The position numbers were made by a program, and so were the translations under genes. This document shows, one piece after another, positions 53,771 to 63,052 of a DNA stretch of 64,000 bases; within the stretch, counting starts at the first letter, position 1, and each line of letters begins with the position of its first letter. The stretch lies in NCBI GenBank assembly GCA_028280505.1, contig JANQLO010000038.1, forward strand, positions 1-64,000, written 5' to 3'. Under the pieces are notes generated by a model. The model searched no databases. It saw only the letters and a program-made list of their open reading frames with translations, and was not told the DNA's origin. This DNA comes from Chromatiales bacterium (GTDB lineage Bacteria; Pseudomonadota; Gammaproteobacteria; Chromatiales; Chromatiaceae).

Positions 53771-54595
53771 TCAAGCGACCTTGTGTTCGTAGAGATGGAC
53801 GTCGCGTTGAGGATACGGAATACCGATACCGGCGTCGTCGAGCCGCAGCTTGACCGATTCGGTGGCATCGAAGTAAACACCCCAGTAATCGGCCGTCTTC
53901 GTCCAAAGCCGCATAACCAGATTGACGCTGTTGTCAGCCAATTCAGACACCGCTATCTGGGGTTCCGGATCGGTCAGCACGCGTTCGTCTTTAGCCGCAA
54001 TGTCATTGAGAATGCGTTTCACCTCGGCCAGATCGGCGTCGTACGACACACCCACCGTTAGGTCGACACGGCGCGTTTCCTTGGTCGAATAATTGATGAT
54101 GTTGTCGTCCAGTAGTTTGGCGTTGGGCACGATGACCGTCTTGTTATCGCCGGTACGCAGGGTCGTCGTGAAAATTTGAATGCTTTCGACAATACCGGCG
54201 ACACCGGCACCCTCGATGAAATCGCCCACTTTGAACGGACGGAACATGATCAACAGAAAACCGGCAGCGAAGTTCGACAACGAACCCTGCAGTGCCAAAC
54301 CGATCGCCAAACCCGCGGCACCGAGTATGGCGATGAAGCTGGTGGTCTGGATACCGAGCTGCCCGAGCGCGGCAACGATGACGAATGCCAGCAAGGCCAC
54401 GTAAACGATACTGCCTACGAAACCGATGATGATGGGGTCGGCCTTGCCCTTGGCCATTACCTTGTTGACCAGCTTGCGTGCCCAACCGGCCAGGATCCGG
54501 CCGACGATCAGAATGGCCAGCGCGGCGAGCACTTTGAGTCCGTACACCGCCAGTAGCTCTTGTATCTGGACCATGATCTGTTCTGTGTGTTCCAT
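53771..54595 (-). CDS. Small-conductance mechanosensitive channel (MscS family)
   Basis: 274 residues, close to E. coli MscS in length and plan. There are three membrane helices, the third being the pore helix: AILGAAGLAIGLALQGSLSNFAAGFLLIMFRPF. The beta domain starts with KVGDFIEGAGVAGIVESI and includes TTLRTGDNKTVIVPNAKL. It opens under membrane tension to release solutes during osmotic downshock. Stand-alone gene. Confidence 0.95.
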   Translation of the reverse strand: MEHTEQIMVQIQELLAVYGLKVLAALAILIVGRILAGWARKLVNKVMAKGKADPIIIGFVGSIVYVALLAFVIVAALGQLGIQTTSFIAILGAAGLAIGLALQGSLSNFAAGFLLIMFRPFKVGDFIEGAGVAGIVESIQIFTTTLRTGDNKTVIVPNAKLLDDNIINYSTKETRRVDLTVGVSYDADLAEVKRILNDIAAKDERVLTDPEPQIAVSELADNSVNLVMRLWTKTADYWGVYFDATESVKLRLDDAGIGIPYPQRDVHLYEHKVA

Positions 54596-54644
54596 TGCGT
54601 TTTACCTTGTCAGCACTTTATTGAAGAATAAGTTTTATATGTTG

Positions 54645-55412
54645 TTAATTCGTGAACACGGTCTTGAGAATGTCCGTGGTTCGGGCCACCGGATTCTCGC
54701 GGATACGTTTCTCTTCAGCGGCCAGTTTGAGAAACAAGCCGTCCATCGCCTTGTCGGTGACATAGCCATCGAGATCCAAAGACCGGGTGTCAAGCAAACC
54801 ACCCAGGCCACCGAGCATACCGCCGGCTTCCGCCTGCAGGGATTTATAGGCCGCGGTTGCACCGGCATTGTCGGTTGCGCGCGAGACAATCGGCAAAATC
54901 GCAGCATGCAATGATTCACCGGCACGCGCGCGCAGGAAACGGGTCGCCGCTTCGTCTCCCCCGGACAGGATGCCACGCACGTCATCCAAGGTCATCTGAC
55001 TCACCGTTTGTTGGACGATCGCCAACGTCTCCGGAATCGCTTCCTCGGCGGCGCGATTGATGGTGGTTTCGAAAGTATCGACATAGTGGCCCTGACCGGC
55101 CGCACGCAACCCCTTCGCCACACTGCCGAGCATGCCGGGCAGCGGGATACGCACACTCACGTCGTTCAGATAGCCACCCTCTCGGCCCAGCAGCGCCACT
55201 GCACGCTCGGCCCCGATACGCAGCGCATCCCGCAATCCGGCGCCGATCTGTGCATCGCTGAGCCCGGGCGAGACCGCATCGGTCGACTTATCGGAAAGGT
55301 TGTCGAGAATACCACCGGCCGACTTGAACAAATCGTCTAACCCGGCGTGTGCAATACCCGCGCCGAACATGAGTCCCAACGTGAGAACAAAGACCTTTGT
55401 TTGTAAGTGCAT
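54645..55412 (-). CDS. DUF4197 exported protein
   Basis: 255 residues with a signal peptide (about 1-23, cut near AHA-GL). The mature part is helical, with the DUF4197 marks IGAGLRDALRIGAERAVALLGREGGYLNDVSVRIPLPGML and TRFLRARAGESLHAAILPIV, and a conserved DGLFLKLAAEEKRIRENP end. Periplasmic, function unknown in the family. Confidence 0.9.
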   Translation of the reverse strand: MHLQTKVFVLTLGLMFGAGIAHAGLDDLFKSAGGILDNLSDKSTDAVSPGLSDAQIGAGLRDALRIGAERAVALLGREGGYLNDVSVRIPLPGMLGSVAKGLRAAGQGHYVDTFETTINRAAEEAIPETLAIVQQTVSQMTLDDVRGILSGGDEAATRFLRARAGESLHAAILPIVSRATDNAGATAAYKSLQAEAGGMLGGLGGLLDTRSLDLDGYVTDKAMDGLFLKLAAEEKRIRENPVARTTDILKTVFTN

Positions 55413-55516
55413 TTTGCCACTCGACGACTGCGGTATGGCATTGGTACCACGATTTAGGCCGCGAAACCAAGCATCCGGTGCGACCCTTATTCGAAAAAAG
55501 CGAAGTGGTTAAGATG

Positions 55517-55933
55517 TCAGGCGGAATCGCGCTGACCGTGCAGACGGGTGATGAGTTGGGCCTCGCTCTCACTCAACCCAAGTTCGTCGACCAAACGACC
55601 GACACCCGCGCCTTGCTGCACGAGTCGAATCGCATGGCCGTACGGAGGATCGTCGACCTGCTGAATTTCGTAAGTTTCCTGGCGCTCGGCGAGTACCTTC
55701 TCGCGCGCCTCCAAACGCTGCATACGTTTGTCCATACCCACCGCACCTGCGGTGAGTCCGCTGATACTCTGACGAACCAGTTCGAGCTGACGCTCCAGGT
55801 TCTGCTCCAGCGCTTCTGAACGGTTTTTCTCAGCACGCAAGCGCCTGTTCAGCGCAATCACCGCGAACAGGGCGATCAGCCCAAGCAGGAGGGCCGCACC
55901 CGCCAAGATCAGCGCGACATCGAATTCAGGCAT
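55517..55933 (-). CDS. DUF2802 protein of the chemotaxis cluster
   Basis: 138 residues. An N-terminal membrane helix (about 7-28), a coiled coil (about 30-95), and the C-terminal DUF2802 part with YGHAIRLVQQGAGVGRLVDELGLSESEAQLITRLHG, which looks helix-turn-helix-like. It is the usual last gene of the gammaproteobacterial cheA-motCD-parA-cheW cluster. Role unknown. Confidence 0.88.
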   Translation of the reverse strand: MPEFDVALILAGAALLLGLIALFAVIALNRRLRAEKNRSEALEQNLERQLELVRQSISGLTAGAVGMDKRMQRLEAREKVLAERQETYEIQQVDDPPYGHAIRLVQQGAGVGRLVDELGLSESEAQLITRLHGQRDSA

Positions 55934-56105
55934 ATTCGTCTACGTGCGGCGGCCCGTCCGACACAGGCCGATCGCGTTTATCCGATTTCGGCTTGGCGGG
56001 AGGTGCAGGCGCACGCTTTTTGCGCCCGGCATCGCGCGACCGGGTCAACGGCGTAATCCTACCGATGTTGTCCGATTGCTTAATGCCGCCCGCCATAAGC
56101 CTTGA

Positions 56106-56588
56106 TCAGAAATTGGCCATTTCAGACCATTCTTCCTCGGTGAGTAGCTTGTTCAAATCGACCACGATCAGAAGATCCTCGTCGCGACTCGCCACGCCTT
56201 GAATGTAGCGCGAACTTTCCTCGTTGCCGATATTCGGCGCCGAATCGATCTCGGACTGACGCAACTCGACCACCTCCGCCACGCTGTCGACCAAAATACC
56301 GACAACCTGCTCCTCGGATTCGATAATCACGATACGGCTCGAATCGTCGACCTCGGTAGTCGGAAGACCAAAGCGAGTGCGTGTATCGATAACGGTAACG
56401 ACATTGCCGCGCAGATTGATGATACCCAGCACAAAACCGGGCGCACCGGGGACCGGGGCGATCTCGGTCACGCGCAATACCTCTTGAACCTGCATCACGT
56501 TGATGCCATAAGTCTCGTCCTTGAGCCGGAAAGTCACGAACTGAATCACCGGATCGCCGGCCGAACTGTCTACCGCAGTATTACTCAT
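56106..56588 (-). CDS. cheW: CheW chemotaxis coupling protein
   Basis: 160 residues, a single CheW domain: QFVTFRLKDETYGINVMQVQEVLRV, IAPVPGAPGFVLGIINLRGNVVTVIDTRTRFGL and the strand-rich C-terminal half. It links chemoreceptors to CheA at the cell pole. Family-typical length. It follows the second, longer CheW-like gene in the cluster. Confidence 0.94.
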   Translation of the reverse strand: MSNTAVDSSAGDPVIQFVTFRLKDETYGINVMQVQEVLRVTEIAPVPGAPGFVLGIINLRGNVVTVIDTRTRFGLPTTEVDDSSRIVIIESEEQVVGILVDSVAEVVELRQSEIDSAPNIGNEESSRYIQGVASRDEDLLIVVDLNKLLTEEEWSEMANF

Positions 56589-56664
56589 TTTTCATAGTCT
56601 CCGTTTTCGCCTTCGGAGTGCTGTCAAAAGCTTGTCTCCGAACACGGTTTATGTAGTTGAAGCA

Positions 56665-57369
56665 CTATCCGTGCCTAATTCTTCGACCGATCACCTCGGC
56701 ATCCAATAATCCGCACATATGGTCCACCAGCAAACCGGATAGCCATGGCTGCCCGGCCGCCCGTCGCCAGCGAACCTGATCGGCGGTAACCACTACCGCC
56801 TCTTCCACCGCATCACAGGCGATCGCCTCACGCCCGTCACCGATCACCAACAGATAGGCCGGATCGGGACACGCCGTCCGCAAGCCCAGCAATAAGCCCA
56901 GATCGGCCACCACCACGGACTCTTCGCGGTAGCGTGCCACACCGCGGTGCCAAGCCGGCTGTGCCGGCACCTGGGTGAGGCGATCCGGTATTCGCGTCAC
57001 GCTGCACATCAGAATCAGCGGTATCGCAAAACGCAACTCACCGATTCGAAACAACAGCACACGAAAAGGCTCTCGCGCCCACGCCGGCATCTCGCCGTGA
57101 TGCTGGGTTTCGCCGGACTCATCGTTAGTTAGCGGCGCATCGCTCGCAGGGTTGAGGGATGTTTTCGGTGGGGGAGAATCGGCGACCTCGTGTGGTGCCG
57201 GTTCCAATGGTTCGGAGGGTTCGAGCTTGGTATCCGGGTCAGCGGCAGGCGGTGCCGAAGGCGTCTCGCGTCCATGCTCGGGAACCTCCGCGAGCAGCGA
57301 CTCCAGCAGATTACCGAGTGCGGCATCGTGCTCGACCAAACGCGTGGGCCTGGTGCGCTCGTCTTTCAC
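56665..57369 (-). CDS. CheW-like protein with N-terminal extension
   Basis: 234 residues. About 100 N-terminal residues are Pro-, Ala- and Glu-rich and probably disordered. The C-terminal CheW domain contains REPFRVLLFRIGELRFAIPLILMCSVTRIPDRL and VVADLGLLLGLRT. This second CheW-like gene is usual in polar-flagellum clusters (ParC-like/ParP-type proteins can sit here), linking ParA to the chemotaxis array. Its stop is followed by the cheW gene after 76 bp. Confidence 0.85.
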   Translation of the reverse strand: MKDERTRPTRLVEHDAALGNLLESLLAEVPEHGRETPSAPPAADPDTKLEPSEPLEPAPHEVADSPPPKTSLNPASDAPLTNDESGETQHHGEMPAWAREPFRVLLFRIGELRFAIPLILMCSVTRIPDRLTQVPAQPAWHRGVARYREESVVVADLGLLLGLRTACPDPAYLLVIGDGREAIACDAVEEAVVVTADQVRWRRAAGQPWLSGLLVDHMCGLLDAEVIGRRIRHG

Positions 57370-58164
57370 TTAACCGACCTCGCGCGAATCGGCAGCCGGA
57401 CGCTGCACCAGCATTTCGAGCAAACGCGCATAGGCCTGCACGCCACGCGCCCCCGGATCGTATATCGCGGGCGGCAGCCCGACCCGACTCGCCTCGCGAA
57501 AGCGGGTATCGATGGGAATGATGCCGTCCCACAGATCTTCAGCGTGATCGCGCCGCAGCACCGCCAAACTGTCGTGTGAGGCCCGCGTGCGCCGATCGAA
57601 AAAGGTCGGCACGACGACGACGTCCAGCGGCGTCGGGCGAGCCCGCGTCACCATGCTTAACGTATGACGTAAACGCTCCAAACCCTTGAGCGCGAGAAAC
57701 TCGGTTTGTACCGGCACGATCAGACGCTCACACGCCGCCAGCGCATTGATCAGCAGCACGCCGAGCACCGGCGGACAATCGATGACGATGTAATCGAAAT
57801 GCGCTTGTAAATCGTTTACCGCCCGTTTCAGCACGAGCCCGAGTCCTTCCAAACGACCGGACTGCCGATCCAAGGTCGCCAATGCAATGGCCGCCGGGAT
57901 CAGGCTCAAACCCTCGGTACCGGTCTCGCACACCAGCGACAACGGATCCGCATGGCGTTTCTCGGCCGCCGCTTCGAACAGGGTGTAACTGCTTTGTTCC
58001 AGGGAATCGGGATCGAGCCGGAAATAGCTGGTCAGGGAGCCATGTGGATCGACATCGATCATCAGGGTGCGAAAACCCCAGGCCGCCAGCAGACCGCCCA
58101 GGGCGACGGTGGTGGTAGTCTTACCGACCCCTCCCTTCTGGTTGGCGACCGCCCAGACCCTCAC
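57370..58164 (-). CDS. parC: ParA-type ATPase of the chemotaxis cluster
   Basis: About 264 residues from a GTG at 58164 overlapping the motD stop (GTGA); the longer frame to 58200 adds no conserved part. Deviant Walker A KGGVGKTTTT, then MIDVDPHGSLTSYF and DYIVIDCPPVLG. It belongs to the ParA/Soj group used as ParC to place chemotaxis arrays at the pole, as the neighbours imply. The symbol follows Vibrio usage and is tentative. Confidence 0.85.
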   Translation of the reverse strand: MRVWAVANQKGGVGKTTTTVALGGLLAAWGFRTLMIDVDPHGSLTSYFRLDPDSLEQSSYTLFEAAAEKRHADPLSLVCETGTEGLSLIPAAIALATLDRQSGRLEGLGLVLKRAVNDLQAHFDYIVIDCPPVLGVLLINALAACERLIVPVQTEFLALKGLERLRHTLSMVTRARPTPLDVVVVPTFFDRRTRASHDSLAVLRRDHAEDLWDGIIPIDTRFREASRVGLPPAIYDPGARGVQAYARLLEMLVQRPAADSREVG

Positions 58165-59069
58165 GGGACCTGAACCTCGACTGCCGGCCCTTCTGCCCAA
58201 GGGACTTCATGATCGATGACCGGCTCGGCCTCTCGCTGCTTGGTCAGCACCACCACGGTTACTCGGCGGTTCGCGGCGCGTCCCTTCTCATCGGCGTTCT
58301 CGGCGATCGGGCGATGTTCGCCGAGACCGACGGCAGCCATTCGCCAAGGCTCGACACCCTGACGGGCGAAAAAGTGCACCACACTGGCCGCACGTGCTGC
58401 TGAAAGCTCCCAGTTCGAAGGGAACTCCGACGTGGCGATGGGAACATTGTCGGTATGGCCCTCGATCTGCAGATGACTCGGAATGCGCACCAAGGTCTTG
58501 GACAATTCACGCAAGGCGCGCAGCGCCATTGGCGACAGACGAGCTTCACCCGACCCGAACAACATTTTCTCCTTCATCTCGATTTCGATGCGATCACCGG
58601 TGAAAGTGACCTTGAGCAGATCCCGGTCCACATAGTCCTGTAAGGAAATCGCGATTTCGTCGGCGATACGCTGGGCCGAACCGTCCTCCTTGAAACGCTC
58701 GTTTTCTCCCAGGCCTCCTTCACCCGCCCCCTGCTCGGTCGCGGACGCGGGCGACGGTGGCGCCTCGACAATGTTCTCCGGATCGGTCTCGCCGACGGCA
58801 TCCGACCGCTCCGGTGCCAACGGCCCCTCGGGTAACACCAGAACCTCGCGCGGTCGCTCGCCGACCTGGATGGGTTCGTCGGCGCTCGGCGTCGCCTGGA
58901 ATATCGCATTCAAACTCTCGGACAAAACCCGATACTTACCCTCGTTCACCGACGAAATGGCATACATGACGACGAAAAACGCGAACAGCAAGGTGATAAA
59001 GTCGGCATAGCTCACCAACCAACGTTCCAGGTTTTCGGGTTCTTCTTGGCGACGACGTCGTCTGGCCAT
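58161..59069 (-). CDS. motD: Flagellar stator protein MotD (MotB family)
   Basis: 302 residues. One membrane helix, YADFITLLFAFFVVMYAI, includes Asp23, the proton-binding residue. The C-terminal OmpA-like peptidoglycan-binding domain has LQIEGHTDNVPIATSEFPSNWELSAARAASVVHF. Between them is an acidic linker. MotC and MotD form the second stator set in Pseudomonas-type polar flagella. Confidence 0.93.
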   Translation of the reverse strand: MARRRRRQEEPENLERWLVSYADFITLLFAFFVVMYAISSVNEGKYRVLSESLNAIFQATPSADEPIQVGERPREVLVLPEGPLAPERSDAVGETDPENIVEAPPSPASATEQGAGEGGLGENERFKEDGSAQRIADEIAISLQDYVDRDLLKVTFTGDRIEIEMKEKMLFGSGEARLSPMALRALRELSKTLVRIPSHLQIEGHTDNVPIATSEFPSNWELSAARAASVVHFFARQGVEPWRMAAVGLGEHRPIAENADEKGRAANRRVTVVVLTKQREAEPVIDHEVPWAEGPAVEVQVP

Positions 59070-59077
59070 GCGTCACC

Positions 59078-59818
59078 TCAACGCAGAAAGCCCTGCAATC
59101 GGCTTTCGATCTGACGCGGATTCTCGCCTTCCGAGATCGCGACCAGACCCTCGATGATCAATTCACGGTAGTGGGTTTCCTCCAATACATAAATCTTCAG
59201 CTTAGCCGCCATCGGCAACAAGAACAGGTTCGCCAAGCCAACGCCGTAGATGGTGGCCACGAACGCGGTTGCGATACCGCCACCCAATTTGGATGGATCG
59301 GACAGGTTCTGCATCACATGAATCAAGCCCATCACCGCGCCGATGATGCCGATGGTCGGCGAATAACCGCCCATCGCTTCGAGCACCTTGCTGGCTTGCA
59401 GATCGAAACGCTCGCGACTATCGAGTTCAACCTCCAGCGTGTGCCTGATTTCATCCGGTTCATTGCCGTCGACCAACAACTGCATGCCTTTACGCACGAA
59501 CAGATCGGATTCCTCCTGTGCCACGGCCTCGAGCCCCAGCAAACCATCCTTACGGGCAACCCGACTCCATTCGACCAACTTCCCGATCGTCGCATCAAGC
59601 GGGTGTTTGGGAGGGATGAACACCATGCCCAGCATGCGCATGGTGCGTAAAAACAGGTTAAGCGGGGTTTGTAGAAGCACCGCCCCGATGGTGCCGCCCA
59701 GTACGATAATCATCGCCGGGCCATTGGCCAGCATCTCCAGGTGACCGCCTTCGAGCCAGTTGCCGCCGAGTATGGCGGCGAAGGCCACAACGACACCAAG
59801 AAAGCTCAAATAGTCCAT
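59078..59818 (-). CDS. motC: Flagellar stator protein MotC (MotA family)
   Basis: 246 residues with four membrane helices. Marks are GGTIGAVLLQTPLNLFLRTMRML, the cytoplasmic loop with Arg/Glu residues that drive the rotor, and GAVMGLIHVMQNLSDPSKLGGGIATAFVATIYGVGLANLFLLP. Proton channel with MotD, 8 bp upstream of motD. Confidence 0.93.
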   Translation of the reverse strand: MDYLSFLGVVVAFAAILGGNWLEGGHLEMLANGPAMIIVLGGTIGAVLLQTPLNLFLRTMRMLGMVFIPPKHPLDATIGKLVEWSRVARKDGLLGLEAVAQEESDLFVRKGMQLLVDGNEPDEIRHTLEVELDSRERFDLQASKVLEAMGGYSPTIGIIGAVMGLIHVMQNLSDPSKLGGGIATAFVATIYGVGLANLFLLPMAAKLKIYVLEETHYRELIIEGLVAISEGENPRQIESRLQGFLR

Positions 59819-59821
59819 GGT

Positions 59822-60883
59822 TCATGCCAACCCGGACAGGGCGCCTCCAATCTCCTCCAAAGGCAGAACCCGATCGGTATAACCCGCTTTGGCCACCGAG
59901 TAAGGCATACCGTATACGACGGAAGTCGTCTGGTCCTGACTCCAAACCGTCGACCCGTTCTCTTTCAACAAGCGCGCACCTTGCGTACCGTCTGCGCCCA
60001 TACCGGTCAACACCACACCGAGCACACCTTCTCGCAAGGCGCGCGCGGCCGAGGTGAACATCAGATCGACGCTTGGTTTGTAGATATGATTACCACCGGG
60101 ACCCACCTTTACCTGCAGTTGCTTACCACGTAGCTCGACCTCGGTCTGCATGCCTCCCGGCGCGATCAACACCTGGCCCGGACGAAGAAAATCGCCATCG
60201 GCGGCGAGCTTGACCCTGATCGTACAGACGGTATCCAGACGTTCGGCAAAGGTTGCCGTGAATTCCGCCGGCATGTGAACCGCAGTCAATATCGGATACG
60301 GATAGTTGGTCGGCAGCTGTGCCAAGACTTTTTGAATCGCTACCGGACCGCCGGTCGATGCCCCAATCAACACCAGCTTGGGTGCGGACATACGCCGCCC
60401 GCTAGACCGCACGACCGGCGGCGGTGCGGGTTTGACAGTCGGCGCATGCATGCGGGTCGCCTGGCGCCGCGAACGCTTACTGCGCGCGATGCTGATCACC
60501 CGATCGCTCAGACTGGTGCCCGATCCATTGCCGTCGGCGGACCCTTGCAGACCACCCTGCTTTGCAAGGAAGTCGACCGCGCCGGCATCCAATGCCTCCA
60601 TGGTCGAACGCGCACCCTCGCGCGTGAGTGCGGAGAACATAATGATGTTGGTTGGATTGTCGCGCATGATTTCGCGCACCGCGGAAATGCCGTCCATCAA
60701 CGGCATCGCGACGTCCATGGTGATCAAATCGGGCTTTAAACGTGCGGCCATATCGACCGCCTCACGGCCGTTGACCGCTTCGCCGGTTATGTCGATCTCG
60801 CCGGTGCGTTCGAGTTCCTGTCGGATTCGCCTACGAAAGAAAGTGGAATCGTCGACAATCAGCACCCGGACTTTTGCCACCAT
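59822..60883 (-). CDS. cheB: Chemotaxis methylesterase CheB
   Basis: 353 residues. Receiver with LIVDDSTF, Asp57 in DLITMDVAMP and KQ instead of the usual KPF segment (DFLAKQGGL). A linker of about 45 residues leads to the methylesterase domain with the catalytic Ser in LIGASTGGPVAIQKV, His in TAVHMPAEFTATFAERL and Asp in TGMGADGTQGAR. It removes methyl groups from receptors during adaptation. Confidence 0.94.
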   Translation of the reverse strand: MVAKVRVLIVDDSTFFRRRIRQELERTGEIDITGEAVNGREAVDMAARLKPDLITMDVAMPLMDGISAVREIMRDNPTNIIMFSALTREGARSTMEALDAGAVDFLAKQGGLQGSADGNGSGTSLSDRVISIARSKRSRRQATRMHAPTVKPAPPPVVRSSGRRMSAPKLVLIGASTGGPVAIQKVLAQLPTNYPYPILTAVHMPAEFTATFAERLDTVCTIRVKLAADGDFLRPGQVLIAPGGMQTEVELRGKQLQVKVGPGGNHIYKPSVDLMFTSAARALREGVLGVVLTGMGADGTQGARLLKENGSTVWSQDQTTSVVYGMPYSVAKAGYTDRVLPLEEIGGALSGLA

Positions 60884-60932
60884 GTTTAATCCAGGACTAC
60901 GTCGATCTCGTCCTGCCTCCCCTGATTCGTGC

Positions 60933-63050
60933 TTAGTAACGACGCGCGTATTTGCGCATCAATCCGGGTACATCGAGGATCAAGGCAATTTTGCCGTCGC
61001 CGGTGATCGTTGCACCGGCCATGCCCTCGAGCCCCTGCAACAACGCACCTAGGGGTTTGATGACGACTTCTTCCTGACCGATCAGAAAATCGACGACCAA
61101 GCCGACTTGCACACCGCCAACGTTCACCACCACGACATGACCGTTGTGATCACCCTCTTTGGTAGTGAAACCGCCCTTGGTAACCAGCCAATTACTCAGA
61201 TAGAACAACGGCAATGCGCGATCGCGTACACGAATGGTCAGCTGACCATCGACAGTATTCGTACGTGAGAGATCGAGATTGAAGATTTCAACCACGCTGG
61301 CCAACGGCAGCGCGAACGGTTGCTGACCCAGGATCACCATGAGCGTCGGCAGAATCGCCAAGGTCAACGGTAGCTTGACCGTAATCTTGCTACCCTTGCC
61401 CCGTACCGAGTCGATCTCTACCGAACCGTTCATCTGCGCGATCCGGGTCTTGACGACATCCATGCCTACACCGCGTCCCGATACGTCGGAAATCTCGGTC
61501 TTGGTGGAAAAGCCCGCCTGGAAAATCAGATTGTAACAATCCTTGTCCTCGAGACGTGCCGCTGCATCCTCGTCCATCATGCCTTTTTCGACCGCTTTAC
61601 GTCGCAACACATCGGCGTCCATACCTTTGCCGTCGTCTTCGATCGACAACAGAATATGATCGCCTTCCTGCGCCGCAGAGAGAATGACGTTGCCACGCCG
61701 TGGCTTACCGGCACGCTCGCGGTCTGCGGGCGCCTCGATGCCGTGATCGACGGCATTGCGCACCAGATGCACCAGCGGGTCGGCTAGGGCCTCGACCAGG
61801 TTTTTGTCGAGATCGGTATCTTCACCATGCAACACCAGATCGACTTCTTTCTTCAGGTTGCGTGCGAGATCGCGTACCACGCGCGGGAAACGGCCGAACA
61901 CCTTCTTGACCGGCTGCATGCGGGTTTTCATCACCGACAGTTGCAGATCGGCGGTGACGACATCGAGATTGCCAACGGCGTTGGCCAACTCTTCGTCGGC
62001 CATGGTCGACTTGAGGGTCGCGAGGCGATTGCGGACCAATACCAACTCGCCGACCATGTTCATGATATCGTCCAGACGTTGGGTATCGACTCTTACCGTG
62101 GTCTCACCCTGGGTTGCCTTGGCGACACCACGTGATGCCTCGGCGGTCGGTTTCTTGTCCGCGGCAGGCTTGTCATCGGCCTTGGGTGCCGGAGCCGCTT
62201 TGGGTTTCGGTTCGGGTTTGGGCTCGGGCTTTGCTGCCGCCTGTGGCGCCGTCGATGGGGCAGGCGCAGCGGGTGCCGCTGCCGAGGCGGCTTGGTCCGG
62301 CACGCCACCGTGTTTGCCCTTGCCATGCAACTGATCCAGCAAGGCCTCGAATTCATCTTCGGAGATTTCGTCACCGGCATTCACACTGGCAGCCGGCGCA
62401 CTGGCAGGCGCGGCTTCCTCGGCCGGCTCGTGCGGCACACCGCCATGCTTGCCCTTACCGTGTAGCTGGTCCAGCAATGCCTCGAATTCTTCTTCGGTGA
62501 TATCGTCGCCACCCGGCGCTTTGCCACCTTCGGCGGCGGCGACCGGCTCTTGTACCGGCTCGGGCTCAACCTGCGGCTCGGGTTCCGGCTGCGGTTCGGG
62601 CTCCGGTGCCGGCGCGGCTTCTGCCACGGGTTGCGTCGCCCCGGTGTCACCACTGCCGTCGTCCGGCTTGGCAAGCCGCTCCAGATTGGCGATCAGTTCC
62701 GGATCGGCCGGCTCGGGCATCTCGCCATCACGAATCATGTCCATCATGTCGTTGACGACATCCAAGGCCTGCAGGATGGTGTCCATCAGGTGCGGCGTGA
62801 CGCTACGTTGCCCCTGGCGGAGTACGTTGAAAACGTCTTCCGAATTGTGGCAGGTCTCCACCAACGGTGTAATGGCGAGAAAACCGGCGCCGCCCTTCAC
62901 CGTATGGAAACCACGAAAAATGGCATTTAACAGATCACTGTCGTCCGGACGCTGTTCCAGATCGACCAGTTGTTCCCCAAGTTGTTCGACGATCTCCGAG
63001 GCCTCTACGAGAAAATCCTGGAGGATTTCGTCATCTGCATCGAGACTCAT
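60933..63050 (-). CDS. cheA: Chemotaxis histidine kinase CheA
   Basis: 705 residues. HPt domain with phospho-acceptor His49 in FHTVKGGAGF; then a long Pro/Ala/Glu linker (about 125-330) holding two copies of EFEALLDQLHGKGKHGGVP about 60 residues apart; dimerisation (DTQRLDDIMNMVGELVLVRN), HATPase (HLVRNAVDHGIE; DDGKGMD) and the CheW-like end. The duplicated motif is likely the docking segment for CheY or CheB. It heads the kinase part of the cluster. Confidence 0.95.
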   Translation of the reverse strand: MSLDADDEILQDFLVEASEIVEQLGEQLVDLEQRPDDSDLLNAIFRGFHTVKGGAGFLAITPLVETCHNSEDVFNVLRQGQRSVTPHLMDTILQALDVVNDMMDMIRDGEMPEPADPELIANLERLAKPDDGSGDTGATQPVAEAAPAPEPEPQPEPEPQVEPEPVQEPVAAAEGGKAPGGDDITEEEFEALLDQLHGKGKHGGVPHEPAEEAAPASAPAASVNAGDEISEDEFEALLDQLHGKGKHGGVPDQAASAAAPAAPAPSTAPQAAAKPEPKPEPKPKAAPAPKADDKPAADKKPTAEASRGVAKATQGETTVRVDTQRLDDIMNMVGELVLVRNRLATLKSTMADEELANAVGNLDVVTADLQLSVMKTRMQPVKKVFGRFPRVVRDLARNLKKEVDLVLHGEDTDLDKNLVEALADPLVHLVRNAVDHGIEAPADRERAGKPRRGNVILSAAQEGDHILLSIEDDGKGMDADVLRRKAVEKGMMDEDAAARLEDKDCYNLIFQAGFSTKTEISDVSGRGVGMDVVKTRIAQMNGSVEIDSVRGKGSKITVKLPLTLAILPTLMVILGQQPFALPLASVVEIFNLDLSRTNTVDGQLTIRVRDRALPLFYLSNWLVTKGGFTTKEGDHNGHVVVVNVGGVQVGLVVDFLIGQEEVVIKPLGALLQGLEGMAGATITGDGKIALILDVPGLMRKYARRY

Positions 63051-63052
63051 TA

